Source: Bretschneidera sinensis (taxonomy: Eukaryota > Streptophyta > Magnoliopsida > Brassicales > Akaniaceae). Taken from it: a stretch of DNA of 64,000 bases. Of this stretch, positions 36,422 to 48,181 are shown one piece after another; position 1 is the stretch's first letter, and each line of letters begins with the position of its first letter. The notes beneath the pieces are model-generated. The model was not told where the DNA came from. It saw only the letters and a list, made by a program, of their open reading frames with translations, and did not search any database. The stretch covers positions 52,571,001-52,635,000 of the forward strand of contig CM043697.1 of assembly GCA_023935145.1 (NCBI GenBank), read 5' to 3'. Position numbers and translations under genes: made by a program.

Positions 36422-37241
36422 TGACACAGGTGTGTCCAACAAACCTTTAACCTAACAAATAAGGCCTCATGAAATGGGTATGTCCAACCTAACATGGGCC
36501 TTCCTAACAAAAAATAACAAAATCTCTTATCAACTAAGCAAGGTGCAAGGTCCAAGCCCAAAGTGGAAGAAGATTCAGATGCAACAGCCTATTAGATTTA
36601 GGCCCATCATAACAGGCCCAAACGATCTACTTTTTGAGACTTTCTTAAGCCTAAATTGAAGTTCAAGATGTCATCTTTCCAACCCAACAAGTTTCAGTCC
36701 ATTTGGAGATGTGTGGAAGAAGATATGACCGTTTGAATTCTGCCAGTTGGGTCCTCCTGAAATTCCGGGATTGTATTCTTCTTTTGGCATTTTCCTTGAT
36801 TCCTTGCATGTTTTAGGGATTGTCTCCTTCCTTGTTTTAAGGATTGTTTCATTGCATGTTTTATGGATTGTTTCCTTGTATGTTTTAGGGATTGTTTGCT
36901 TGCATGTTTTATGCCTTGTTTTCTTGCTTGTCCTAAGCTTAGAGGGTTGTTCTAAGCTCTATAAATACCTGTGTTTGTAAGTTGAAAAATCAGACTTGAG
37001 TTTATAAATTGAAATCAGCCTTTGGCTTTTAGAAGAGAGTTTTCTCCTTCTTGTAATTCTGTATCTCTTTGGTATAATCCTTAGAGTGGTGAATTCCTAT
37101 AGTTCTGTATCCCTTGTGTTAATCCTTTGGGTGGTGATATTCTATATCCTTTTGGTGTTATCTCTTGGGTGGTGAACTCTTATCTTCCATTTTGTTGTTT
37201 GTTTTTTTAGTTTCCTTCAATTCTATTTAAATCCGGTATCA
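36422..37241 (+). repeat. Element E 5' LTR (820 bp)
   Basis: TGACACAGGTGTGTCC...AAATCCGGTATCA, the same length as the B 3' LTR. It includes the extra 50-bp start, the U3 module, several 24-bp minisatellite units (about 36800-36930) and the TATA box CTCTATAAATAC near 36957. The primer-binding site TTGGTATCAGAGC follows at 37244-37256. Confidence 0.9.
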
Positions 37242-37310
37242 AATTGGTATCAGAGCTTGGGTTTCCCAAGTGTGATATCTAACACCTTGATTTCCATAGT
37301 TCTTGTTATT

Positions 37311-40300
37311 AGGGCTAGTCGTGGTCATTGTGGTCAAGCTATTCCAGTAGCAGCTCCAGAAGCACCACCGCAAGGAGATCCGCGAGATATCGAGATGGAA
37401 GCCTTGAGGAGACAAGTGCAGCAACTCGAACATCGCCTAGAGCATTATAGAACTTCTAAACATGGTGCCCCTCATCATGGCTCAGACGTTGAAGTTTCCA
37501 GCAATGATGGAGACGAAGTTAATCCTTTTCACCAAGCTCGTAGTCACGCCTCAAGTGACAGCACACCACCTCACCCCCGTGAGCTAAGAAATCATGTTTT
37601 TCGACGTGATTATGATGTCAATGTGGACATTCCAGAATTTGAAGGAAGGATGCAACCAGATGATTTCATTGATTGGCTTATTACCATTGAGCGAATCTTT
37701 GATTTCAAGGATGTTCCAGAAAATCGTGAAGTGAAAGTTGTTGCCATCAAGCTAAGGAAACATGCTTCAATCTGGTGGGAGCATTTGAAGAGGCAGCGAG
37801 AACGTGAATGAAGAGTACGTATTACAACATGGGCAAAGATGAGGAGAGAGCTAAAAAGAAAGTATTTATTTGACCACTACAAACAAGATGCTTTTATGAA
37901 ATTTCATAATTTCAAGCAAAGGGAGTTGTCCGTGAAGGAGTATACAACAGAGTTTGATCATGTAATGATTTGTTGTGATGTTGTTAAGCAAGAGGAGCAG
38001 ATGATAGCCCGCTATCTTGGTGGGTTACGTGTTGAAATTAGTGATGTGGTGCAGCTGCAACCATATTGGACTTACAATGATGTTTGCAAACTAGCTATGA
38101 AGGTGGAGAAGCAACTGAAAGAAAAACGTGACAGTTGTTTTCGATCCTTTATTCAAGATGGAGTTTCTAACCGTGGGAGTAGTTCCACTTCTAAAACCAC
38201 GACCATACCCAAGGCAGTCACGACCAAGCCAAGGAATGAAACTATATCAGGTTCAAATCGTCCAGTCATTTCTGATACAACTCGAAGGTATTTCAAATGT
38301 CAAGATTTTGGACATATTACTTATGATTGTACAAATCACAAAATGGTATCTCTTGTGGAAGAAGACATGGAAACAGAAGGTGAGCATGATTTTTCACTAG
38401 AAACTAATGAATATGTTGCTGTGGAAGAAGAAATTACTTATGCTGATCGAGGGGAGGCTCTTGTGGTTCAAAGAAGCCTCAACGTAACCTATGTGGAAGA
38501 TGAATGGTTGCATAACAATATTTTTCATACTAGATACACTTCTCATGGAAAGGTCTGTAACGTCATCATTGATGGAGGAGGTTGTGAAAATGTTGTGGCA
38601 TCAACAATGGTGGAGAAACCGAAGTTAAAAACTGAAGATCATCCGGAACCTTACAAATTCTAGTGGCTTCGCAAAGGCAATGAAGTGAAGGTAAATAAAA
38701 GATGCTTGGTTGAATTTTCCATTGGCAAGAATTATAAAGATGCTGTAGTTTGTGACATAGTGCCTATGGATGAATATCATTTGTTGCTTGGTAGACCTTG
38801 GCAGTATGATAGAAAGACTAAGCATGAAGGTTTCAAAAATACTTATTCTTTTGAAAAGGATGGAGTTAAGGTCCTTTTGGTTTCATTGAAAATGGTTCAT
38901 GTTCCTAAACCTTCTTTGGGGAGGGAACTAATTTGTCGACCAAATCTGGGGTTAAGAAAGCATTGATGGAGAATGGTGAAGGCTTTGCAATTGTGGTAAG
39001 GGAAGAGAAAGAACCAACAGAAATTCCCCCTTCTTTGATTCCATTCCTCATGGAATTTAGTGATGTTGTTCCAGAGGAAATTCTCCATGGCCTTCCACCT
39101 ATGAGAGATATGCAGCATTGCATTGATCTTGTACCAGGATCTATGTTGCCTAACAAACCAGCCTATCAATTGAACCTTAAGGAGCATGAAGTATTACAGA
39201 GACAAATTGAAGAGTTGATCGAAAAGGGGCTTGTTAGAGAGAGCATGAGTCCTTGTGCTGTTTCGGCACTCCTTGTTCCCAAAAAAGATGGCTTTTGGCG
39301 TATGTGCATTGATAGTAGAGCGGTGAATAAGATCACCGTCAGATATCGCTTTCCTATTCCGCGATTAGGTGATCTTCTTGACCAGATTTATGGAGCTGTT
39401 ATTTTCTCAAAAATTAATCTTTGCAGCGGTTATCACCAAATCAGAATGAGGTCGGGAGACGAGTGGAAAACAGCATTCAAGACTAGAGAGGGGTTGTATG
39501 AATAGATGGTGATGCCTTTTGGGCTCTCTAATGCTCCTAGCACTTTTATACGACTGATGAATCATGTGTTTAAGCCTTTCCTTGGGCTTTTTGTTGTTGT
39601 GTATTTCGATGACATTCTGATTTACAGCAAAACTCAACGAGATCATATGGAGCACCTTTATCAAGTGTTTTAAACTCTTCGAAAAGAGACAGTGCTGATA
39701 CTTCTAGATTTTAGCAAGCTTTTTGAAGTTGATTGTGATGCGTCCGGAGTGAGAATTGGTGTTGTGCTCAGCCAAGAAGGTAAGCCTATTGCCTTTTTTA
39801 GTGAGAAGTTGAATGAGAGTCGTAGGAAGTATTCCACCTATGATAAGGAATTTTATGCTATTATTCGTGCTTTGGATCATTGGAGTCACTATCTCCTCCC
39901 AAATGAGTTTTTGTTGCATTCTGATCATGAAGCTTTGAAGTGTTTGAATAGCCAACAGAAATTTAACAGCTGGCATGCGAGTTAGGTTGAATTCCTTCAA
40001 TCCTATTCTTTTTCTATCAAGCATAAATCTGGAAAGTTAAATCAAGTGACTGACGCATTAAGTAGAAGACATTTTTTGCTCAACACTATGGAGGTGCAAG
40101 TATTGGGTTCTGAAGTGCTCAAGGAATTGTACAAGAATGATCCTGACTTTGGAAATGTGTGGGAAAATTGTTCTAAAGGTTCATTCAATCCTTTCTTGGT
40201 GCAAGAAAGTTTTCTTTTCGAGTTCAACGCATTGGGAGAATGCTTATAAGATTGAGCTACCTTGTGCTTATGGAGTTTCTACAACCTTTAATGTCTCAGA

Positions 40301-40372
40301 TCTTTCTCCTTACTTTGAGGATCAAGAAGACCAAGTGGACTTGGGGGCAAGTCTTCATCAACCGGGGGAGTC
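37311..40372 (+). pseudogene. Element E gag-pol remnant
   Basis: It is homologous to the B polyprotein. The gag start codon is AGG at 37311 where B has ATG. In-frame stops or frame breaks occur at 37809 (TGA), 38661 (TAG), about 38935 (frameshift), 39503 (TAG), 39671 (TAA) and 39983 (TAG). Gag motifs (IWWEHLKRQRE), a damaged zinc knuckle (first Cys changed to Tyr), a protease (DGGGCENV near 38570), RT with YFDD near 39605 and RNase H about 39720-40070 are still recognisable. Integrase is absent, as in B. Confidence 0.87.
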
Positions 40373-40919
40373 TGACACAGGTGTGTCCAACAAACCTTTA
40401 ACCTAACAAATAAGGCCTCATGAAATGGGTATGTCCAACCTAACATGGGCCTTTTCAACAAAAAATAACAAAATATCTTATCAACTAAGCAAGGTGCAAG
40501 GTGCAAGGTCCAAGCCCAAAATAGAAGAAGATTCGGATGCAACAGTCTATTAGATTTAGGCCCATCATAACAGGCCCAAACGATCTGCTTTTTGAGATTT
40601 TCTTAAGCCTAAATTGAAGTTCAAGATGTCATCTTTCCAGCCCAACAAGTTTCAGCCCATTTGGAGATGTGTGGAAGAAGATATGACCGTTTGAATTCTG
40701 CCAGTTGGGTCCTCCTGAAATTCCGGGATTGTATTCTTCTTTTGGCCTTTTCCTTGATTCCTTGCATGTTTTAGGGATTGTCTCCTTCCTTGTTTTAAGG
40801 ATTGTTTCATTGCATGTTTTATGGATTGTTTCCTTACATGATTTAGGGATTGTTTGCTTGCATGTTTTATGCCTTGTTTTCTTGCTTGTCCTAAGCTTAG
40901 AGGGTTGTTCTAAACTCTA
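40373..40919 (+). repeat. Element E 3' LTR, truncated
   Basis: It starts TGACACAGGTGTGTCC after a polypurine tract (ACCGGGGGAG). It matches the 5' LTR as far as the TATA box, which is broken (ACTCTAG instead of GCTCTATAAATAC). The last ~270 bp of the LTR are missing. Confidence 0.85.
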
Positions 40920-42497
40920 GTATTATCAGTGAAATTCTTACAATTATCAATGATATTTCAAACAGATTTAAAATATTAATTTAAAATCTGAACTAACCAA
41001 ATATTTATAGTATATTTGATAATTATCCCAATGAGCATGGGCCCAAATTATAGGTATGTTGTGGTCTTTGTGGAAACAATCTAATCATTTTGACAATCCG
41101 GAAAAGAAAAAAAAAAGGTTCTTAATTAGGGAAACCAGAAAAAAAAGACATCAGTTAAAAGCCACTTTTCTGTTGAGTGGGAAGGACATATCAAGAAAGC
41201 CTTTTGCCATAGAAACAGCATCTTCCATTATTTTGGGGTGGCTGCCACAAAACAATTAATACCTGTACGCATAGAAATTTTATTTGATAAAAAATATATA
41301 TTATGTATGCTAGTAGTGGAAGTATTTGATTTGCGGCGCTCTTCTCTTTTGCAGCTGGGAGAAGTTTTACTTGGATCAATTTCTTCTCTTTTTAATGTTA
41401 CCGTAATTCTGTGAGGCTTAAAGTAGACCTTTCTCTATTGTGACTTGTTTGTCTCCGCTAGACCTGAGTTTTTAGTTTACTATTTTACAGGAGTATTTAC
41501 GCATGCTTGATAAAGTGGAATTGAATTGTTATAATATTATTAAAAATCGCATAATAATAATATTAATAATAAAGGTTAATTACATTTTCATACTTATATG
41601 AGGTAATTTCAGAAACATGTATATAATTAAAAATTATTATTTTATATCTGAAGTTTGTTAGTTACATTACAAAAACATATCTCTATTAGTAACCCTTTAG
41701 TCAAACGTTAGAATTTTGATTTTTTTTTTAAATCCCTAAATGCTTTCAAATAACCTTAGTTAAAGGTATTTTTCTTCCCCAATCCTCAATCGATATAACC
41801 ATTAGGAAGCCAAAAAAAAAGGAAGAAAATATCCAATCAAAATCATTTCTCACTTAAATTAATAGCATAATTTTTTTTAAAAAAATTATCAACCATTTCA
41901 AAGCAATTTCTAGTAATAAATAAGGCAAAAGTTAATAGTACTACTAATTAAGGATTAAAATACACATTGAGACAAAAAACAAAGCTTCCTGCTCATAGGT
42001 CTCTCTATTCAATGGTGAACTGAGAATAATTATTATTCTAGATCAGCTTAAAAGGGTCCAAAACAAAATTAGAATTATTAATAAAACTAAAGCATATTCT
42101 CTAAATATCAAAAAGAAAGTGTTGATGCCTAAAATCTGTCGATGAGCTAGAGGTCAATACTTCAACGGTCTGTACAAAGAAATATGGGTGATGCCTCTAG
42201 GGATACTACAACACTCTTATCAATACGAGGTTTTGAAAAAATGGAGAGAGTTATGATCAATGCTTTGGAAACGAATTTGTAAAAAATTGAAGAAGATGGA
42301 TTGGATTTACATACCTTGGGCCTTTTATAATACTCAGAGGCGAGGTTGGCCACGTGCTGGAGAGTGGCCAATCCCAGAGATCTCGTCCTTCCGGCGGGGG
42401 ATCTAGTCGTGTGTTCTGGGATGGTCTAATCCTTGTAATCGTGCTTAAAGTTCTGCGCAGGGGAGCTCGTGGGTGACGATGGTGCCACCAACTGCTT
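40920..42497. other. AT-rich non-coding DNA
   Basis: No ORF of interest or LTR was recognised. It has A/T homopolymers near 41105 and 41720-41890. 40924-41015 resembles 31721-31815. From about 42120 GC content rises and the sequence looks like a different repeat, including TTTTATAATACTC near 42326. Confidence 0.5.
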
Positions 42498-42629
42498 GTC
42501 CATGTGTCGTCAAGCTATTGAAGAATAGTTGTCCATGTGTCCTCAGGTTATTGGAGATGAGCTGTCCACGTGTCATCAAACTATTGGAGATGAGTTATCC
42601 ATGTGTCATCATATCATTGAATGGTGAAT
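42498..42629 (+). repeat. 33-bp tandem repeat, four copies
   Basis: Units begin GTCCATGTGTC or GTCCACGTGTC, followed by a CTATTGGAGATGAG-like half. Period is 33 bp. One copy holds the E/G-box core CACGTG and the others CATGTG. Confidence 0.75.
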
Positions 42630-42720
42630 TATTGGTTGTATCAAAGGCCCCCACTTCCTTAAGTACATTTATGTGCTCTAAGGAAGTATGATGAGACTTT
42701 GGCCTTGGAAACATTAGTCT

Positions 42721-43290
42721 GAGCATTTGAGCAGAAGTCAATATGCTCGGCCTTGGAGACGTTGGTTTGAGCATATGAGCCGTAGTCAATATGCTCAACC
42801 TTGGAGACGTTGGTCCGAGCATATGAGCAGTAGTCAATATGCTCGGCCTTGGAGACATTGGTCCGAGCATATGAGCAGCAGTCAATATGCTCGGCTTTGG
42901 AGACGTTGGTCTGAGCATATGTGCTTAGTCTTGGAGTCTTTGGTGGACCTTAGGTTTCTTCTCTTGGAGCCTTGGAGACGTTGGTCTGAGCATATGAGCA
43001 ACAATTAATATGCCCGACTTTGGAGACGTTGGTCCGAGCATTTGAGCAGCAGTCAATATGGTCGGCTTTAGAGACATTGGTCCGAGCATATGAGCAGCAG
43101 TCAATATGCTTGGCATTGGAGACGTTGGTCCTAGCATATGAGTAGCCGTCAATATGCTCGGCCTTGGAGACGTTGGTCTGAGCATATGAGTAGCAGTCAA
43201 TATCCTCGGCCTTGGAGATGTTAATCCGAGCATATGAGCAGTAGTCAATATGCTCGGCTTTGGAGACGTTGGTCCGAGCATATGTGCTTG
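42721..43290 (+). repeat. 48-bp tandem repeat in two blocks
   Basis: The unit is GAGCATATGAGCAGTAGTCA followed by ATATGCTCGGCCTTGGAGAC and GTTGGTCC. There are about four copies at 42721-42915 and seven at about 42960-43285. Each block ends with GTGCTTGGCCTTGGAGTCTT plus a GGTGGACC...CTTCTCTTGGAG tail, so a higher-order block seems duplicated. The period is a multiple of three, which keeps frames open on both strands without coding evidence. Confidence 0.85.
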
Positions 43291-44077
43291 GCCTTGGAGT
43301 CTTTGGTGGACCTTAGGTTTCTTCTCTTGGAGTCTTTGGTGGACTTTTGGGCTTCTTCCTTTGGAGTTCATAGTAGACTCTTGGGCTACTTTTTTCTATT
43401 TTGGGCTTTTGATAATTCTTTTTTACCTTTAGGCCCAAAAAGTAAAATCTTTGGTTTTAGGTTTTTGAGAGGTTATTTAATGCAGGGCGTTGGGCTGCTT
43501 CTTACACGTGGAATACTGGGTCATTTAATGCGTGCAGCTGTTTTGAGTGATAATGGTAGCACTCATCATTGATTTGTTCCCTTGAGAAATGAAACGATGC
43601 CTTAGTCATGCCAATGGTCACTCTTTCACCACTGAGGGAGTCTTAGGGAGTGAAATGGTACTTCAAGCAGGCAAAATGTCGCATCGTTACGATTGGGAGG
43701 GCCTTTGGAGAACTTAAATGTTACCTCGATTACCTCAAGTGTCACGTCTTCCCAACTATAATGAAGTTAATTCTCCTCCTTTGTCACGCCTCTATTTCTA
43801 TATAAGGGTGGTTCCTCCTCATTTCTCTTCACATCTCATTTGCAATCAGAGAAATGTTTTGAGAACCTTCGGACTCGGTTAAAAGTTTGAGAGTGCTCGA
43901 GGTCAATACAAGTTAGAGAGTTCTCAGAGTTTGTTTGGAGATTCATGGGTGTTCGAAGATGGTTGGAGACTTTTATGAGTACTTTTACTGGAGGGAGACC
44001 GAGTCATGAACTGAAGAATGAACTGCTGCTCAGGTATCATATCTTGGTGAGTTTTCCTATCTACTTTATCATGTATT
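43291..44077 (+). other. Non-coding DNA with a promoter-like site
   Basis: Pyrimidine/G-rich sequence follows the repeats. A TATA-like CTATATAAGG lies near 43797-43806, followed by a CT-rich stretch, so a transcription start is possible. No convincing ORF follows. The sequence continues after the solo LTR at 46205-46244. It may be part of an unrecognised LTR or large non-coding element. Confidence 0.4.
44073..44077. repeat. Target-site duplication GTATT
   Basis: GTATT precedes the LTR at 44078 and the same five bases follow it at 46200-46204. Confidence 0.9.
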
Positions 44078-46199
44078 TGATAGGAACACTTTGTATGATG
44101 TTTTTAATACCTTTCCTGCCCTATTTGGCTTTGTAATTCTCTTAATTTTATTATTTTGAGCTTGGTTTCTATTCTTAGTGTTTAGAGAGCTTGTGAACGT
44201 GGGAATGGCAAAAGAAGGTGCAAAAATGAGTTTTCCTAGTTACTTTAGAAAATCTAAGTGGATTAAGAAAATAGCCTTATCATTCTAAGAAACTTTTCTA
44301 ATTTGGAAACTTGCTGAAACTTGTTAGGTTGGAAAGATGACGTCTTGAACTTCACTTTGGACCTAAGAAAGTCTAAAAAAGGATATTGTTTGAGCCTGTT
44401 TTGATAGGCCTAAACCTAGTAGGCTGTTACATCCGAATTTTCGTCCTCTTAGGGCTTACCTTGTACCTTGCTTAGTTGACAAAAGTATTATGTGATTTTT
44501 GTTGGATAGGCTCATATTAGGTTGGACATACCCATGTCATTAATTTACCTTCTAAATAAGCCCAAACAAAACCCTATTTTTTTTTTTATTTCCAATTGTG
44601 CACAGCCTAAAACCCTAATTTCTCTCCTAATTTTGCACAAGCCGGCCACCTATTATTTTCCTTCTAATTAAAGCCCAGCTGGCCACCCAAAATTCTTTCC
44701 AAATAAAACTCAGCCGCAACCCTAATTTACATTCTAAACAAGCCTAGCCGGCCACCTCAATTGTCCTCCCACATGGGCACAGCCGAAACCCTAGTTTCTC
44801 TTCTATATATACAAAGCCGAAAACCCTAGTTGGGGGATGATCTTTTCTCATCATCTTTTCGGAGAGCTCTCTACTCAAACTCAAAACGCAAGAGGCTGAA
44901 ACACTCCACCTTTCCATCTCCAGTTGTGAGCACATAAGGACTTCTCCATATTGTGTTCTCCTTCATCGATCAGCCATAGCCGTGACGATCATCACTATTA
45001 ACATCTTAAGCTTCCTTGAGTGTGTTAGAAAAGTGTAACCCTTATAACTATTCTTTTTAATTGTTTCAGACTTGGTTGTTATTGGATTAAAGAATATTGA
45101 GTTTGATTTTTATGTTGGAGTTTATTGTTAATTCAATGAGTTGGTTAATTTGCAGATTTATTATTTTATGTTTTCAAATTGTTCATGATATGTAGATATA
45201 TGAATTCATGATCTCTATTATGTATGTTGAATTTTCAGTTCTGTTATATTAAAAACTTTGATATTGCAAATCATTGAAGCCAATAATCGCACTTTCGATC
45301 ATCTAATTGATCTGGAGTACGATTTAAAGTGGCAAAAGCTATGAACAATAGCCAATGTTCTGAAAATTGCATGTTCTTTATCCATGTTGAATTTTCAGTT
45401 CTTTATCCATAATCACACTTTCGATCACCTAATTGATCTGGAGTACGATTTAAAGTGGAAAAAGCTACAACTTTGGTTTTGCAAATCATTGAAGCCATAA
45501 TCGCACCTTCGATCACCTAATTGATCCGGAGTACGATTTAAAGTGGTTAAAGCTATGAACAATAGCCAATGTTCTGGGAATTGCATGTTCTTTTTATCCA
45601 TGGACATTTTCATAGGAATAAGGAACAAGTTATTGAGTCATAATTTCTTTTGATCTTAATGATTTGTTTAAGTAATTGTAAGGATGCACTGAGTATTAAC
45701 TTGATTGCTTAAATAAAATAGCTAGTTGATGGACTTTTCCTAAGCTTAGTGATTATCTAAGAAGGAATTTATAAAGTGCATGATCTCTTTAGGCTTGTAC
45801 TTTGATTCAATTCTGATATGAGATTGAGGCATGAATTCGTTGTCTACATTGAAACAATTTGATTAGTCATTTAATAAATTTGGTTTTCTGGATTATGAGA
45901 GAAAATAATCAATTGTAAATAATGTTTCTTTAATTTCCTTAATAAAATTCGTAAAAAAAATCAGATTATGAAAACCCCATAATTTTGTGTAATATGTTAA
46001 TAGATGTAGATTTATATTTGTTTATAATATGCTAATTAAACCAGCCAAATTTTTATTATTATTATTATTACAAATATTTTTTTTGACTCTTTATTATAGG
46101 AGTACCTGCAATCCCCGGCCAATAACGATACCCTACTAATCACTTTACTACAACATTCTGCAGGGTTTGTTGATGATCAAATAAATAAACGGTCTATCA
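44078..46199 (+). repeat. Solo Athila-type LTR with an inverted U3 module (2122 bp)
   Basis: It starts TGATAGGAACACTTTG and ends GGTCTATCA, as in element C, and is flanked by perfect GTATT duplications, so it is a true solo LTR. From 44313 to 44539 it carries the shared U3 module in the opposite orientation to the one in element C. After it comes a different AAACCCTAATT-rich stretch (44540-44830) with a TATA-like CTATATATAC near 44802. A hairpin-prone segment (CACTTTCGATCACC... AAAGTGG) present once in C occurs three times here (about 45289-45546). Confidence 0.88.
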
Positions 46200-46258
46200 G
46201 TATTCAGTAGATAGATTTCGTGATAAGCCCGGTAGTAAGGATAGTGATGAGGACATGG

Positions 46259-46263
46259 CTAAC
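46259..46263. repeat. Target-site duplication CTAAC of the copia element
   Basis: CTAAC lies directly before 46264 and directly after 56634 (56635-56639). Confidence 0.92.
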
Positions 46264-47512
46264 TGTAGCTCGAGGTTTCAACCCAAGAGGGGGGGTGAAT
46301 TGGGTTTTTAAAATCTTTTGCGGAATTTATACAAGTTTATAAAAACTGATAAGCAACAAATAATTAATACAAGTAAAAAGCTGTAAATAAAGAGTTTAAG
46401 GAAAGAGGATGCAAACACAGTTATAGTGGTTCGGCAATATCGGATTCGTTCCGACCCTACGTCCACTCTCTTCAAGGAACTCCTTGAAGTAATCCACTAA
46501 GAAAACATAGTCGCACAACTTAGCCGGGTGTTGCACAAACCGTACACAAGCAATTTACAGGAATTTCTTAAACCGAAAAATCCCCTTCCTTTCGAAAGTT
46601 TCCCCTTCCTCTCGGAAGTAATCCCTTTACAAAGATGGTGTAAAGTAAAAGGTAGAGAGACAACAAATGAAAGCTTATTACAACAGAAATGTCTCTCTTT
46701 CAAAGTAAAGCTTGAAGAAATAGCTCAATAAGATTATCTCAAAGCTTTTTGTGTTTCAAGAGTATAAAAACTTGATTATATGAGATCAACTCTTTTTGAA
46801 TATTTGCTTCTTGTTTTTTGAATGCTTTTCTGAATGGGTTTATATAGCAATCAATTAATATGGCCGTTTTGGACTTTAATTTGAAAAAGATTTACTTTAA
46901 AACGTTCAGATTTGGAGTCCAACGGTCATATTTTTGAACTACCAGTCGACTGGTCGAGATACCAGTCGACTGGGTTCACTTGAAAAATATACGTTTTCAG
47001 ACCTTCTGGGTATCCAGTCGACTGGTATATATCATCCAGTCGACTGGGGACTTTCTGTCCATTTTACCAGTCGACTGGGTTGAATCATCCAGTCGACTGG
47101 GATATTACTGGTCAATGTACCAGTCGACTGGGTTAATTCATCCAGTCGACTGGATACCTTCTGACCCATATACCAGTCGACTGGTATATGTACCCAGTCG
47201 ACTGGGTTGTCTTCCAACCCAGTTTTTCTTCTGTTTTTTATTAAAAACATTTAAAATTAATGGTTTTAGAAAAACCTTTTGTGTTTGAGCCATTGAACAA
47301 GCTAATACAATGTATGAGTGAGACTTACATTGGTTCTAAACCTTAAGACCTATACTAGATCTTCAGTCTTCACTTGATACTTGATTTGGTTCGAGTTTTT
47401 GCACTTTGTTCCTTGGTTGAATGTGTTTGATCCTTAATACAACTTAGTTTAAACATGTTAGTTAAATAACAGTTGTGTTTTGCCATCATTAAAATACGGG
47501 CGAGGGTCAACA
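46264..47512 (-). repeat. Copia 3' LTR (1249 bp)
   Basis: Plus-strand ends TGTAGCTCGAGG...GGGTCAACA. In element orientation the U3 holds ten copies of CCAGTCGACTGG (46942-47205) about 95-360 bp upstream of a TATA box (revcomp GCTATATAAA, 46839-46848). Confidence 0.93.
46942..47205. promoter_or_regulatory. Array of ten CCAGTCGACTGG palindromes (copia 3' LTR)
   Basis: Perfect 12-bp palindromes start at 46942, 46962, 47014, 47036, 47067, 47089, 47120, 47142, 47173 and 47194. Spacers are 9-10, 19 or 40 bp except the first (8), so centres are 20-22, 31 or 52 bp apart, near 2, 3 and 5 helical turns. Their place upstream of the predicted TATA box suggests protein-binding sites. Function is inferred. 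Confidence 0.9.
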
Positions 47513-47530
47513 ATCTCCCCCTTTTGATGA
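47513..47530 (-). other. Copia polypurine tract
   Basis: The minus strand reads CATCAAAAGGGGGAGATT directly before the 3' LTR start TGTTGACC, a normal plus-strand primer for copia elements. Confidence 0.87.
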
Positions 47531-48181
47531 TGACAAAACTAATAATGTAAAAACAGTTTTAAAAACAGTGTTAAATTTTTACAAAAATTTGGACAGAGTC
47601 TCCTCTGTTTTTCGAGTAAAACCACCCTGTAAACAAGCAAACACAGTTTATATTTCTTTCAACCAATCTAGAATTAAACTCAACCATTCAATAAACATTT
47701 TTACACAGATATGGAGCAATGCTCCCCCTAAATCTATGCATTGGTTGCGTTTTACTTAGATTTTCTCGTTTTTCTCATTTTTCTCCCCCGTTTTGACAAC
47801 AGCAACCAAAGGGGGCATAACATAAAAAATAAGCTACTTAGCCAATACAGTCAAATAGGTTATAAGAATACAAATACGTACGCGAAGATGTGGCTTCTTT
47901 TGAATTTCAGAACCCTTCCCGGGAAGAACCGGAAGTTTTTTTAAGCATATAAGCAGTTTATATCAGATTTAGTGACTAAACAGATATTTAAAACAGTTCT
48001 AACATATCACAAATAGCGTAAATAAATGCAATAAATATGGCTAATAGTATTACATCATCATGGAGAAAAAGTCAATACAAGTAGGGCCTCATAGAGCCAT
48101 AGCTAAGAAAAACAAACATGAGATGTCCGTGCTATGTGACAAAAACTGGAAAAGTGCTAAGAACTGATAAAAGAAAGAGAC
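47531..48181 (-). other. Copia non-coding region between ORF3 and the polypurine tract
   Basis: No ORF in element orientation. A second purine-rich motif (revcomp GTTGTCAAAACGGGGGAG) lies near 47784-47801, followed by AAAGGGGG near 47809-47816 on the plus strand, so an additional plus-strand priming site is possible. Confidence 0.55.

Larger units (their letters stand above)
36422..40919 (+). mobile_element. Element E: decayed integrase-less sister of element B
   Basis: 5' LTR, primer-binding site, gag-protease-RT-RNase H remnant and a 3' LTR truncated near its TATA box. The internal deletions match those of element B: the RT end is joined to RNase H near 39690, and RNase H is joined to the pol terminus near 40245. 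Several stops and frameshifts show it is older or longer inactive than B. Because the 3' LTR is cut, no target duplication can be tested; GATTC precedes the left end. Confidence 0.9.

Noticed and set aside
42595..43371. Repeat-peptide ORFs of 93-148 residues over the 48-bp array
   Set aside because: Open on both strands because the unit is 48 bp; there is no start context, domain or codon bias.
44540..44830. AAACCCTAA-type motifs in the solo LTR, suggestive of telomeric repeats
   Set aside because: They are scattered AAACCCTAATT words within a wider sequence, not a tandem TTTAGGG array.
46980..47288. ORFs on both strands through the palindrome arrays (TSRLG/PVDW/QSTG peptides)
   Set aside because: They only reflect repeated CCAGTCGACTGG read in different frames; spacing follows helical turns, not codons (22 and 31 are not multiples of three).
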